From positions 17,387 through 52,268 of the forward strand of contig JAPPKD010000340.1 of the NCBI GenBank assembly GCA_028820215.1: DNA of 34,882 bases, given 5' to 3'. Of the stretch, positions 18,965 through 26,603 are shown in pieces (positions within the stretch are counted from its first letter, which is position 1; each line of letters begins with the position of its first letter). The stretch is from Spirochaetaceae bacterium (GTDB taxonomy: Bacteria > Spirochaetota > Spirochaetia > SZUA-6 > Bin103). A model generated the notes under the pieces. The model had not been told where the DNA came from and did not search any database. It was given only the letters and a program-made list of their open reading frames with translations. The translations under genes and the position numbers were made by a program.

Positions 18965-21178
18965 CTACGCCGTGCGGGTTACCGTGATCGGGCTGCTCCA
19001 GGCTCGCGAGCGGTCCACCTGCGTGACGCGCACCCAGTACGGCACAGGCGCCGCCGTCGGCGCCGGTCCGTCATCGGTCAGCGCGACCTGCGCCGCCGCC
19101 TGGCCGTCGGCGACCGGCGACGGCCCCACTTCGACCTGGCACCCGGCGCCCCCCGCGGGGACGCGGGCAGGGCTTGCCAACGCCGCATCGACAGAGAAGC
19201 CGAAGGTCGCCGGAGCGCTCTCGAAGCGGCACCGGGCAGATCCGCCACGCAGCGACAGGACCACGCCGGCGTGCCCGCCGGCCGTCGCGGAGCACCAGCG
19301 CAGAGAGCCGCCTTCCTGCTCCAGGCAGTCATACGGGCTCTCGAAACGAACCGGCTCGGCTTCGTCGACGTCAGCTCCATCCACGATCAGCCCGCCGTCC
19401 CATACGACGCGTTGATCGCGCGCGGTGCCGTGTTTGCGGGTCCCCCCCCATAGGAGGCGCAGCCGCCCGTAATCGAACGCGGCCACCCGGGCGGTCGCCA
19501 CGACCTCCGTGCCGCGCAGCAGCTCGATCACTTCGATCGCGGCCGTTCCGTCCGCCTCCACTTTGACGACCACCGGTTCCCCGGCAGGAAGCTGACACTC
19601 CCCACCCATCGGGACGCCGTCGATCTCGACCCACAGCCGGATCCGCTCACCGGTGGTGCCGTAGCAGCGCCGGGCCTGAAACGCCTCCCAGATCGCCCGG
19701 CGCGTTGCCTCCGGGGCATACAGACCGGTCACGCCGCCCCGGCAGTTGCGCGACAATCGCCGCCCGGGGTGACAGGCACCGGGGCGGCCCATCACTCCGT
19801 CCGTGCCGGCGGTCACGCCGACCTTGTACCCCCGCCTGATCGCCTCCAGCACGAACCAGTCGGAGGTCCCGTGCGTGGAGTGGACCTCGAACAGCGGTTC
19901 CAGCTCCGGTGCGTGCCGCGAAAGATCGGTCGGACGGCCGCCGGCGTGGAGGTTGAGGAGCACCTCGCTGCCGGCGAGCCGCCGGTGCAGGTCCCCGGCC
20001 TGTGCGGCATCCACGGTCGGGTCGGCCGGCCGGTCGCTGAAGAACCGCCCGGAGCGCGGCAACTCGGCGCTCCGGCCCCGGAAAACCAGGTTGCGGTCGC
20101 CGCCGTCGGCGGTCAGGGCGCTCCACTCGCAGCCAAGGAACGCCACGAAGCGTCCGTCGTCGTGCCAGCGTCGCGTGATCCGCTGCACCTCTTGCCAGCG
20201 CTCGGCGGTCACGTAATGGTCGTTCGCCTGCTGAGAAGCGAACTGCAGGCCGGCCACGTCGCGGGCAAACGCATAGTGGTGTTCGAGGGAGTCGAGGCCG
20301 CAGCCGGTATCACCCTGGCCGGCATGCAGGTCCCCCCACAGCAGCCGCTGCGGCGGCGCGGCGGCGTGCACGTGGATGGGATTGGCCTCCGCGCCGAGCC
20401 CGCACGCACGCGCGCGCAGCACGGCGCGGCCGGCTTCGCCGAAGCGGACGGGAACCCGCCACGCCCCGGCAAGCGCGGTCGGCCAGGCCGGACCGACGCG
20501 CGCCGCGGGACCTCCGTCGCGCACGGCGAGCCGCGGCGGATCCGGGAGCGCGGCAGGGTTGCCGAAGCGGTCGGTGGCTCGCACGACGGCCTCCGTCTCC
20601 CGGCCGACGACAGCGTCGGACGGGACGACCACGCCGAGCATGGCGGGCGCGCCCGGACGCACGGCGATCGGCGCCGGATCGACCATCTGGCGCCAGTCGG
20701 CGCCGGCCTCGTCCTGCGCCACGACCAGAAAGCGAGCGGCCAGCGTCGAGCACGTCGGAGCCTGCCAACGCGAACAGGTCACCGTAACCGTTCCGTTCGC
20801 GGGCAACGGGCCGCCGGTGACCGACACCTCGATAGCGTGGTTCCAGGGGTTGAAGCTGCTCACGCAGTGATAGCGGGCCTCCACGTCCGCGGCAGGCGAC
20901 TCGGCGCGCGCGCTCAGGTATTCGAGGCCTTCGGGATCCGTCACCTGGAGATCACCGAAATCGAGCGGCCAGCGCCACGCGATCGCGAGCCGGCCACCCT
21001 CCGGCAACCCGCGCTCGCCGACCGTGACCTCGAATTCTGCGGTGATCGGCGCTCCGGCCGTCACCGGCTTCGAGCACCGCAGCCGCGCGCGGCCGACGGC
21101 ACGTTCCCGCGCGGCGGCGGTGAGCTCGGGCTCATGATGGACGATGTACTCGCCCGGCTGCCCGCTGCTCAGCAGCAC
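18965..21178 (-). CDS. DUF3604 / PHP-like metal-dependent protein
   Basis: The 737-residue protein has a central DUF3604 region. Signatures are LLWGDLHAGQGDTGCGLDSLE, the paired aspartate and histidine that start a PHP-like metal site, then FARDVAGLQFASQQANDHYV, FLGCEWSA, LLNLHAGGRPTD, FEVHSTHGTSDW and VGVTAGTDG, all expected metal-ligand strands in order. Flanking regions are beta-rich, with about 280 residues before and 200 after, perhaps immunoglobulin-like. The family resembles phosphoesterases by fold, but no substrate is established. No signal peptide is visible. The GTG at 21178 overlaps the GerMN stop; a TTG at 21190 would also do. It is the third gene of an overlapping minus-strand operon and convergent with the Gx-transporter gene. 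Confidence 0.83.
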   Translation of the reverse strand: MLLSSGQPGEYIVHHEPELTAAARERAVGRARLRCSKPVTAGAPITAEFEVTVGERGLPEGGRLAIAWRWPLDFGDLQVTDPEGLEYLSARAESPAADVEARYHCVSSFNPWNHAIEVSVTGGPLPANGTVTVTCSRWQAPTCSTLAARFLVVAQDEAGADWRQMVDPAPIAVRPGAPAMLGVVVPSDAVVGRETEAVVRATDRFGNPAALPDPPRLAVRDGGPAARVGPAWPTALAGAWRVPVRFGEAGRAVLRARACGLGAEANPIHVHAAAPPQRLLWGDLHAGQGDTGCGLDSLEHHYAFARDVAGLQFASQQANDHYVTAERWQEVQRITRRWHDDGRFVAFLGCEWSALTADGGDRNLVFRGRSAELPRSGRFFSDRPADPTVDAAQAGDLHRRLAGSEVLLNLHAGGRPTDLSRHAPELEPLFEVHSTHGTSDWFVLEAIRRGYKVGVTAGTDGVMGRPGACHPGRRLSRNCRGGVTGLYAPEATRRAIWEAFQARRCYGTTGERIRLWVEIDGVPMGGECQLPAGEPVVVKVEADGTAAIEVIELLRGTEVVATARVAAFDYGRLRLLWGGTRKHGTARDQRVVWDGGLIVDGADVDEAEPVRFESPYDCLEQEGGSLRWCSATAGGHAGVVLSLRGGSARCRFESAPATFGFSVDAALASPARVPAGGAGCQVEVGPSPVADGQAAAQVALTDDGPAPTAAPVPYWVRVTQVDRSRAWSSPITVTRTA

Positions 21179-21753
21179 GCCCGCACCCAACCGTCGCGCG
21201 CGGCCTCGTAGTCCGGGATCTGTCCGTCCACGAAAAGCCAGACCCGCCGCAGCCAGGGCGTATTGAACAGCAGCGTCGACGCCAGCGCCTGCAGGCGATC
21301 GGCGCCCTGCAACTCGGCGCCAGACTGGTCGAGCAACGCTGCGGCGCTCAGATCAAGGTACAGCGTGTCGCCCCCGAGCGTCAGGAACCTCACCTCGGTG
21401 GAGCGCGGCAGCACCGCCCGATGGTCCCGCAAGCGGGGACCCAGGATCACCTCGTCCACCAGCAACCGGAGCGGTTCGATACGGCCGGTGCGACGCGGCA
21501 GGTACCGCGTCTCGCCGACCAGTCCAGCCTCCCCCACCAGATCGTCACCCGGGCCGGCGAAGAACAGCACGTGGGCGACCGGAGGCTCCCGACCGACGAA
21601 GAGCAGGACGGACACCGCGAATGTGACGGCCAGGCCACCCAGCGCAATCCATTGATGGAGCCCGCCTGCTGCCGGAGATCGTGCCGGTGTTCGCCCGGCC
21701 GCCGGCTCCCCTTCTCCGCTTACTGAGCCAGTGCCGGCGCCGCCTCGAACCAC
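21169..21753 (-). CDS. GerMN domain-containing membrane protein
   Basis: The 194-residue protein has a charged N terminus, one membrane helix (WIALGGLAVTFAVSVLLFVG at about residues 33-52) and an extracytoplasmic GerMN domain. Key stretches are LLVDEVILGP, STEVRFLTLGGDTLYLDLS and DRLQALASTLLFNTPWLRRVWLFVDG, the conserved order in this family. GerMN domains occur in spore germination proteins and in non-sporulating bacteria next to cell-wall amidases, where they are suspected to bind or regulate wall enzymes. The start is uncertain: few ATG/GTG/TTG codons are in frame before the helix, and I chose the GTG at 21753, which overlaps the amidase gene by 34 bases. Its stop overlaps the DUF3604 start. 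Overlaps on both sides suggest strict co-translation. Confidence 0.8.
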   Translation of the reverse strand: MVRGGAGTGSVSGEGEPAAGRTPARSPAAGGLHQWIALGGLAVTFAVSVLLFVGREPPVAHVLFFAGPGDDLVGEAGLVGETRYLPRRTGRIEPLRLLVDEVILGPRLRDHRAVLPRSTEVRFLTLGGDTLYLDLSAAALLDQSGAELQGADRLQALASTLLFNTPWLRRVWLFVDGQIPDYEAARDGWVRACC

Positions 21754-22784
21754 TCGATGAATCCGCGGATCCCATCGTAGATGCCGCGCGCGAGGTCGTT
21801 CAAGTAAGCCGGCTGCAGCATGCGGCGCGCCTCCGCCGGATTGGACATGTAGCCAACCTCCACCAGCACCGCCGGCATGCGCGCGCGGCGCACCACGGCC
21901 CATTTCTCCTCCCGCAAGCCCCGGTTCGGCGACCGGTCTCCCACGTGGGCCTCGAGGCCGTCCAGGATCTCGTTCGCCAGCACGACGCTCTCGCGGCTGA
22001 TCTGCTCGTCCAGCATGGCGTTGAAAATCGGCTGTGCGGCGCTGTCACCGCTCGGCGTCGAGCCGGTGGGAAGAACCGTTCGTTTGTGTTCCTTGGGCAG
22101 CACCCAGACCTCGAATCCGGTGGGTTCCGTCCGGAACGCGACCGTATTCGCGTGGACGGAAACGAACAAGACGATGTCCTCCTCCTCCGGGAGTGCGTCG
22201 AGGGCTTCGTTGGCCATCGCCGGGCGGTCTTCGAGCTCGACGAAGACATCCTTATCGCGTGTCATCAGGATCCGCGTGTACGGCAACTCCTCGGTAAGCA
22301 TCGCAGACAGCCGCAGACCGACGGCAAGTGCGATGTCCTTTTCGTGGATGACGACCCGTCGGCCGTCGAATCGGTGCTCCCTGACCGCGCCGGGGTCTTT
22401 GCCGCCGTGCCCGGGATCGATCACGACGGCCACCACCTGCGGCCCCAGGCGCTCGGGACGCGGCGGATCCAGGAGCGCGGCGATGAGCTCGGCACCCTCG
22501 TCGGTGAAGCGGATCGAGGCGCCGTCCCGCGTGACCGGCCCGATGTCCAGGCGGTCCTCGTAGTCGACCACCGCCCACGGCAGGCCTACGCGGAACGCGA
22601 CCGTGGTGCCGCGGTTCACCAGCAGGCCCCGCTGAGACCAGGGATCCCACTCCAGGGTGGAGCCGGTCCGGCTGCGCAGATCCATGAGATCGGTGTCACA
22701 CCATGCCGCTGACGCCGTGGCGAGGAGCACGGCCGCCAACGCCAGGACACACGCAACCCGTGAACGGAGCATACCTCGCTTCAT
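21720..22784 (-). CDS. N-acetylmuramoyl-L-alanine amidase (AmiC-like)
   Basis: The 354-residue protein has a signal peptide (VACVLALAAVLLATASAA, cleavage near residue 27), a ~90-residue N-terminal region that may be a wall-targeting domain, and an Amidase_3 catalytic domain from about residue 117. Zinc ligands and the catalytic glutamate are visible: His126 in DPGHGG, Glu148 in IHEKD, His211 in SVHAN and Glu309 in LVEVGYMSN. Such enzymes cut the amide bond between MurNAc and the stem peptide, helping daughter cells separate. An insert of about 45 residues between SVHAN and the last ligand (HKRTVLPTGSTPSG) may be the autoinhibitory helix region. The ATG at 22784 is used; ATG 22772 is an alternative. 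It heads the amidase-GerMN-DUF3604 operon and is divergent from xseA. Confidence 0.93.
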   Translation of the reverse strand: MKRGMLRSRVACVLALAAVLLATASAAWCDTDLMDLRSRTGSTLEWDPWSQRGLLVNRGTTVAFRVGLPWAVVDYEDRLDIGPVTRDGASIRFTDEGAELIAALLDPPRPERLGPQVVAVVIDPGHGGKDPGAVREHRFDGRRVVIHEKDIALAVGLRLSAMLTEELPYTRILMTRDKDVFVELEDRPAMANEALDALPEEEDIVLFVSVHANTVAFRTEPTGFEVWVLPKEHKRTVLPTGSTPSGDSAAQPIFNAMLDEQISRESVVLANEILDGLEAHVGDRSPNRGLREEKWAVVRRARMPAVLVEVGYMSNPAEARRMLQPAYLNDLARGIYDGIRGFIEWFEAAPALAQ

Positions 22785-22877
22785 GTATCGGCAGTACCGC
22801 ACGCCGGGTGCAGGCCGGCTGCCGCCCGGTGCCGCGCCGCGTTGCCAAGGGGGCCGGCCGCCACTACGATCTGCCGC

Positions 22878-24119
22878 GTGCTCGGGCGAGGTCGGACGCC
22901 TCAGCGCCACGTCTACTCCGTGTCGGACGTCACACGGAGAGTCAGGGGCATGCTGGGGGGAGCGTTTCCGGACATCACCGTCGAGGGAGAGGTGTCCAAC
23001 GCGCGCCGGGCGGCCAGCGGTCATCTGTACTTCAGCCTGAAGGACCGCCGCGCCGTGCTGCAGGCGGCGATGTTCCGCACGCAGCTCGCCCGGGCGGACT
23101 TCGTCCCACACGACGGCATGCTGATCCGCGCGCGTGGCGCGATCGATGTCTATGAACAACGCGGCACCTACCAGTTGGTGGTCGAAACGCTGCAACGGGC
23201 CGGCACCGGCGATCTGCTGGCGTTGCTGGAGGAGCGCAAACGCCGGCTGGCGGCGCGCGGCTGCTTCGACCTGGAGCGCAAGCGGCCGATACCGCGCGTG
23301 CCGCGGCGCGTGGTGGTGATCACCTCTCCAGCCGGCGCGGCGCTCCGCGACATCCTGAACGTGCTGCGGAGGCGGCATGCCGGCATCGACCTGGTGGTCT
23401 TGCCTGCACAGGTGCAGGGAGCCGGAGCCGCCGGCATCATCGCTTCGCGGCTGCGGACCGCCAGCCGCCACCGTATGGGCGACGTGGTCATCCTGGCCCG
23501 GGGCGGCGGGTCCCTGGAGGACCTGCTGCCGTTCTCGGACGAAGCGGTGGTCGAAGCGATCGTTCGCTGCGAATTGCCGGTGGTGAGCGCGGTCGGCCAC
23601 CAGACCGACACCTCGCTCGCAGATCTGGCGGCCGACGTTCGCGCCCCTACCCCGTCGGCCGCCGCCGAGCTGGTGTCCAGCGAACGCTCCGATCTGCTGC
23701 GCCGCCTGCACGCCGCCGCCGGCTCGATGCGCAGCAGTCTGGACCAGCGGCGCGAGCGCGTCCGTTTCGCCCTGGAGCGGTTTCAGCCGGCCGGGCTGGA
23801 GCGCAGCCTGCGCCTGGCGCTGGCACCGGCCACGCAGCGTCTGGATGACGCCGTGGCGGCCGCCACGCGTGCGCTGCAGGCACGTGTGCTCGACAGCCGG
23901 CACCGCGTGGTGCTTGCCGCCGAGGCGATCCGCTCCAGGTCGCCGCTCGACATCCTTGCCCGGGGCTATGCGCTGGTGACCGCCGCCGACGGCGCCCCGG
24001 TCACCGACGCATCGCAGGCAGCCCCTGGCGACCCGATACGCGTACGGCTGCACCGCGGCCGGCTGGCGGCCTCCGTCACCGGCACGGAACCGGTCGCTGC
24101 CGGAGGTGGTGATGACTGA
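22878..24119 (+). CDS. xseA: Exodeoxyribonuclease VII large subunit
   Basis: The 413-residue protein carries an N-terminal OB fold (ITVEGEVSNARRAASGHLYFSLKD, about 33-56) that binds single-stranded DNA. A catalytic domain follows with VVVITSPAGAALRDIL, VILARGGGSLEDLLPFSDE and VSAVGHQTDTSLADLAADVRAPTPSAAAE, the standard XseA signatures. A coiled-coil region (about 275-370) binds XseB. Exonuclease VII degrades single-stranded DNA from both ends and removes damage intermediates. I chose the GTG at 22878, eight codons before the conserved VYSVSDV; a TTG at 22842 would extend it. The 3' end overlaps xseB. Slightly short of the ~450-residue E. coli form, mainly in the coiled coil. Confidence 0.96.
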   Translation: MLGRGRTPQRHVYSVSDVTRRVRGMLGGAFPDITVEGEVSNARRAASGHLYFSLKDRRAVLQAAMFRTQLARADFVPHDGMLIRARGAIDVYEQRGTYQLVVETLQRAGTGDLLALLEERKRRLAARGCFDLERKRPIPRVPRRVVVITSPAGAALRDILNVLRRRHAGIDLVVLPAQVQGAGAAGIIASRLRTASRHRMGDVVILARGGGSLEDLLPFSDEAVVEAIVRCELPVVSAVGHQTDTSLADLAADVRAPTPSAAAELVSSERSDLLRRLHAAAGSMRSSLDQRRERVRFALERFQPAGLERSLRLALAPATQRLDDAVAAATRALQARVLDSRHRVVLAAEAIRSRSPLDILARGYALVTAADGAPVTDASQAAPGDPIRVRLHRGRLAASVTGTEPVAAGGGDD

Positions 24120-24387
24120 ACCGGAGACGCGCTCTCCCGGGACGGGCGAGTCCAGCTTCGAGGAACGCCTTCACGAGCTGGAAGTACTCGCGGAACGGCT
24201 GAAGGACGGCGACGTGCCCCTGGCGGAGGCGGTCGACCTGTTCGAGTGCGGCATGAAGCTGGCCCGCGATCTCGGCGCGGAGCTCGCCAAGATCGAGCGG
24301 CGCATCGAGATCATGATCAACGAGCCGGAGTTGGCGGACGGCGAGCCTCAACTGGAGCCGTTCGTGGACGAGGCCGGGGACTCATAG
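24112..24387 (+). CDS. xseB: Exodeoxyribonuclease VII small subunit
   Basis: The 91-residue product has the XseB core FEERLHELEVLAERLKDGDVPLAEAVDLFECGMKLARD, a two-helix structure that coats the coiled coil of XseA; several copies bind one large subunit. The ATG at 24112 is preferred because a perfect GGAGG lies five bases upstream and the start overlaps the xseA stop by 8 bases, the usual arrangement for balanced synthesis. Two GTG codons just before it are possible but badly spaced. Its stop abuts the stop of the convergent DUF192 gene with no base between them. Confidence 0.95.
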   Translation: MTEPETRSPGTGESSFEERLHELEVLAERLKDGDVPLAEAVDLFECGMKLARDLGAELAKIERRIEIMINEPELADGEPQLEPFVDEAGDS

Positions 24388-24831
24388 CTAGCGCCAGTTC
24401 CGCGGAAAGCCGACCAGATCTCCGACCTGGGCGCCGGCCTCCGTGTAGGCGCCGGCGTTGACTTCCAGCGCATAGCGCGCGGGTCGCCAGGAGCTCACGA
24501 TCACTTCCGAGAACGGTGTCAGCGGCTCGATCTGCAGGATTTCACCGTCGGTGGACAGGAACGCGATCGACAGCGGCAACGGCGTGTTCTTCATCCAGAA
24601 CGACAGCACCTGTTCGTTCTCGAACACGAACAGCATGCCCTGCCGAGGCCCCAGGTCGGTGCGATACATCAGCCCGCGCGCCCGTTGCTCCGGGGTGCGT
24701 GCCACCCAGACGGTAAACCGCTCCTGCCCGACCCGGAGCCTGACGGTCTCCACCCCGCCCCGACAGGCGACGAGCGCGACGGCCAGCAGACCTGCCAGTG
24801 CCGCGCACGCGCACTTCCGGGCTGCCCTCAC
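24388..24831 (-). CDS. DUF192 family lipoprotein
   Basis: The 147-residue protein begins with a lipoprotein signal (ALAGLLAVALVAC; lipobox LVAC, Cys23) and then a single DUF192 domain: GLMYRTDLGPRQGMLFVFE, LSFWMKNTPLPLSIAFL, EPLTPFSEVIVSSWRPARYALEVNAG and a terminal VGDLVGF. DUF192 proteins are small exported or membrane-bound proteins of unknown biochemical function. The start is GTG. It is the last gene of a minus-strand trio with the PAP2 phosphatase and an unknown membrane protein (18 bases after the PAP2 gene). Confidence 0.92.
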   Translation of the reverse strand: MRAARKCACAALAGLLAVALVACRGGVETVRLRVGQERFTVWVARTPEQRARGLMYRTDLGPRQGMLFVFENEQVLSFWMKNTPLPLSIAFLSTDGEILQIEPLTPFSEVIVSSWRPARYALEVNAGAYTEAGAQVGDLVGFPRNWR

Positions 24832-24849
24832 GTTCGCGGGCCGTTCACG

Positions 24850-25560
24850 TCAGCGGGCAGACAGTCGGTGCGCGGTCGGCACGGCCCACCCGACCGCGAT
24901 TCCGAGGAGTGCGCCCGCCAGAACGTCGCTCACGAAATGACGGCCGGCGGCGATCCGAAGAATCGCCGCCATGGAAGCCGTTGCGTAGGAGCCGACGGTG
25001 AGGATCGTCGTGTAGCGTTCGTCCCAGTACTGGTCGGCGATGGTGCTGATGAACGTGGCGCTCGCAAAGGCGACGGCGACATGGCTGGACGGAAACGAGT
25101 TGGCTCCCGTCCGGTCGGCGGCACGCGCGGGAGAGACGTTCGGGTCGTACAGGAACGGACGCGCACGCCAGACGGCGGCCTTGACCAGGTATGAGCTGCC
25201 ATAGGTGATGGCCAACACCTGGTAGTGGCGGGCCAGCACGTCCTGCGCGTCCCGGCGCTCCAGTCCGAACGCCGCGGCGCCGACCGGCACCAGGACCTGG
25301 CTGTAGGCGACCATGTCGCTGATGCCGCCGATGAGTGGCTGGTCCGGAAACACCAGCACCCGGTCCATCGGGGGCAGATCCTCGATGCGGAGTTGAAGGC
25401 GCTGCTCCTCCGTCACCGGAGGGACCCGGTTGGCGACCAGGAGGCCGCCGCTCGTGAGGGCCGAGCCCGCCAGAGCGAGCGTCAGGTCCAGCGGCTGAAG
25501 CGCGACGGCGCGGCCGGCGCCAAGCAGGAGAACGGTAGCAACGATCCTTGCCGCACGCAC
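24850..25560 (-). CDS. PAP2 family phosphatase
   Basis: The 236-residue protein has a signal peptide or first helix (VATVLLLGAGRAVA) and the three PAP2 motifs in order: KAAVWRARP (Lys127, Arg134), PSSH (157-160, His160) and LRIAAGRHFVSD (Arg202, His208, Asp212). These form the vanadium-haloperoxidase-like active site, which removes phosphate from lipid phosphates such as undecaprenyl diphosphate or phosphatidate via a phosphohistidine. Undecaprenyl recycling would fit the wall theme of the window, but the substrate is not shown by sequence. The GTG at 25560 is 23 bases after the upstream gene; an earlier start would overlap that gene. Few strong membrane helices are visible for the family, so it may be mostly periplasmic. 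Confidence 0.88.
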   Translation of the reverse strand: MRAARIVATVLLLGAGRAVALQPLDLTLALAGSALTSGGLLVANRVPPVTEEQRLQLRIEDLPPMDRVLVFPDQPLIGGISDMVAYSQVLVPVGAAAFGLERRDAQDVLARHYQVLAITYGSSYLVKAAVWRARPFLYDPNVSPARAADRTGANSFPSSHVAVAFASATFISTIADQYWDERYTTILTVGSYATASMAAILRIAAGRHFVSDVLAGALLGIAVGWAVPTAHRLSAR

Positions 25561-25583
25561 GGCGACGTGACGATGGCGGTGTG

Positions 25584-26411
25584 TCAGCGCACCCGCTCGA
25601 CCGTACGCTTGAATCTCTTGTACACCGCGTACAGCGGGAAGTTGAGGCGCTGCGATTCCGCCCACTTCCGCAGGTTGGTGCCGCGCTCGGCGCCCCGTTC
25701 TGCCAGGAAGTTCTTCAACTCCCGCTCTCCCTTGCGCAGGCGGGCGTAGTTGAACTGGTCTTCCAGCAGTCGCACGAACTCGGTTGCCTCCGTCCGCTCG
25801 GGCTCGTCCAGCGGCTCGTCGGCCGGATCCAGGATCTCCGAAACCAGCCCTTCCAGATTCTCCGCCTCGTAGCGGCGCAGCGCCTCTTCGACCCGGACCA
25901 GGAACTGGCTGGGGACGAAGGTGATGCGGTCGATCGCGTTCTTCAGCGCAACGCGCTTCCTGGTCGCCATCTCCGAGGCCAGTTCCTTCCTGCCTATCGC
26001 GAGGTACGCGACGACGCTGGCGCCCAGCGCGATCGCCAGCTCGTCGATCACCGGGATCGGCAGCCCGCCGCGGAACACATAGGCCATCACGAACATCGCC
26101 AGCACGAACACACCGGCGGACGCCAGAAAACGGGGAATGAACCGCTTCTCCGACAACCAGCGGCGAACGGCGGCGTCCACCGCCCGGTACAGCTCATTGC
26201 GATACAGCGTGAGGGCTTCGACACGCGGCTCGGTCCCGAACCGACCTTCCACGGTGCGCTCCGCAAGGGTGCTCTCCAGCCGCTCCACTCCCCGGAACGG
26301 ATCGAGCAGCAGCGACTCGCCGTCCTTCAGCAGGACGTGAAAGATGTAGGCCGTCTGCTTCTCCGGACCAGCTTGATCGGGCTTCTCAGGCACTGCGATG
26401 CTCCGCGCCAT
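25584..26411 (-). CDS. Two-helix membrane protein of unknown function
   Basis: I do not recognise this 275-residue protein. About 100 polar residues come first, then two membrane helices (FLASAGVFVLAMFVMAYVF near 102-120 and DELAIALGASVVAYLAIG near 131-148). A charged, mostly helical C-terminal half of about 120 residues follows (KRVALKNAIDRITFVPSQFL, LVRVEEALRRYEAE), ending in basic residues. Such a shape suits a membrane-anchored scaffold or sensor, but nothing specific can be claimed. The ATG at 26411 is chosen over one at 26444 that lacks a ribosome site. A candidate promoter with a palindrome lies about 80 bases upstream, and the gene probably heads the PAP2-DUF192 transcript. Confidence 0.72.
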   Translation of the reverse strand: MARSIAVPEKPDQAGPEKQTAYIFHVLLKDGESLLLDPFRGVERLESTLAERTVEGRFGTEPRVEALTLYRNELYRAVDAAVRRWLSEKRFIPRFLASAGVFVLAMFVMAYVFRGGLPIPVIDELAIALGASVVAYLAIGRKELASEMATRKRVALKNAIDRITFVPSQFLVRVEEALRRYEAENLEGLVSEILDPADEPLDEPERTEATEFVRLLEDQFNYARLRKGERELKNFLAERGAERGTNLRKWAESQRLNFPLYAVYKRFKRTVERVR

Positions 26412-26491
26412 CCGGCACGCCTGCCCTGGCAGCCGGCACGCCATCGCATGCGAACCGTCGCCGGCGGCTCACCTGCTCGCTCATCACCACT

Positions 26492-26520
26492 ATCCTACGT
26501 ATTTGCCGGAATCCCGACAA
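26492..26520 (-). promoter_or_regulatory. Candidate sigma-70 promoter upstream of the membrane-protein operon
   Basis: On the minus strand TTGTCG (26520-26515) and TAGGAT (26497-26492) are separated by 17 bases; each matches four of six consensus positions. It lies in a locally AT-richer patch in an otherwise GC-rich intergenic gap and points toward the ATG at 26411. Confidence 0.45.
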
Positions 26521-26522
26521 AT
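26501..26522. promoter_or_regulatory. Operator-like palindrome over the -35 region
   Basis: Nine-base arms ATTTGCCGG and CCGACAAAT flank a four-base centre (8 of 9 pairs match). The palindrome covers the -35 hexamer of the adjacent candidate promoter, the position expected of a repressor site. No regulator gene is nearby. Confidence 0.4.
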
Positions 26523-26603
26523 CAGGGCGGGTGTGGCCGGTCGGGCGTGACGGTCCGCCTTCCATCCGCGCGCCGGCTCTCATCGGGCGGCTTACCGGCC
26601 GAT

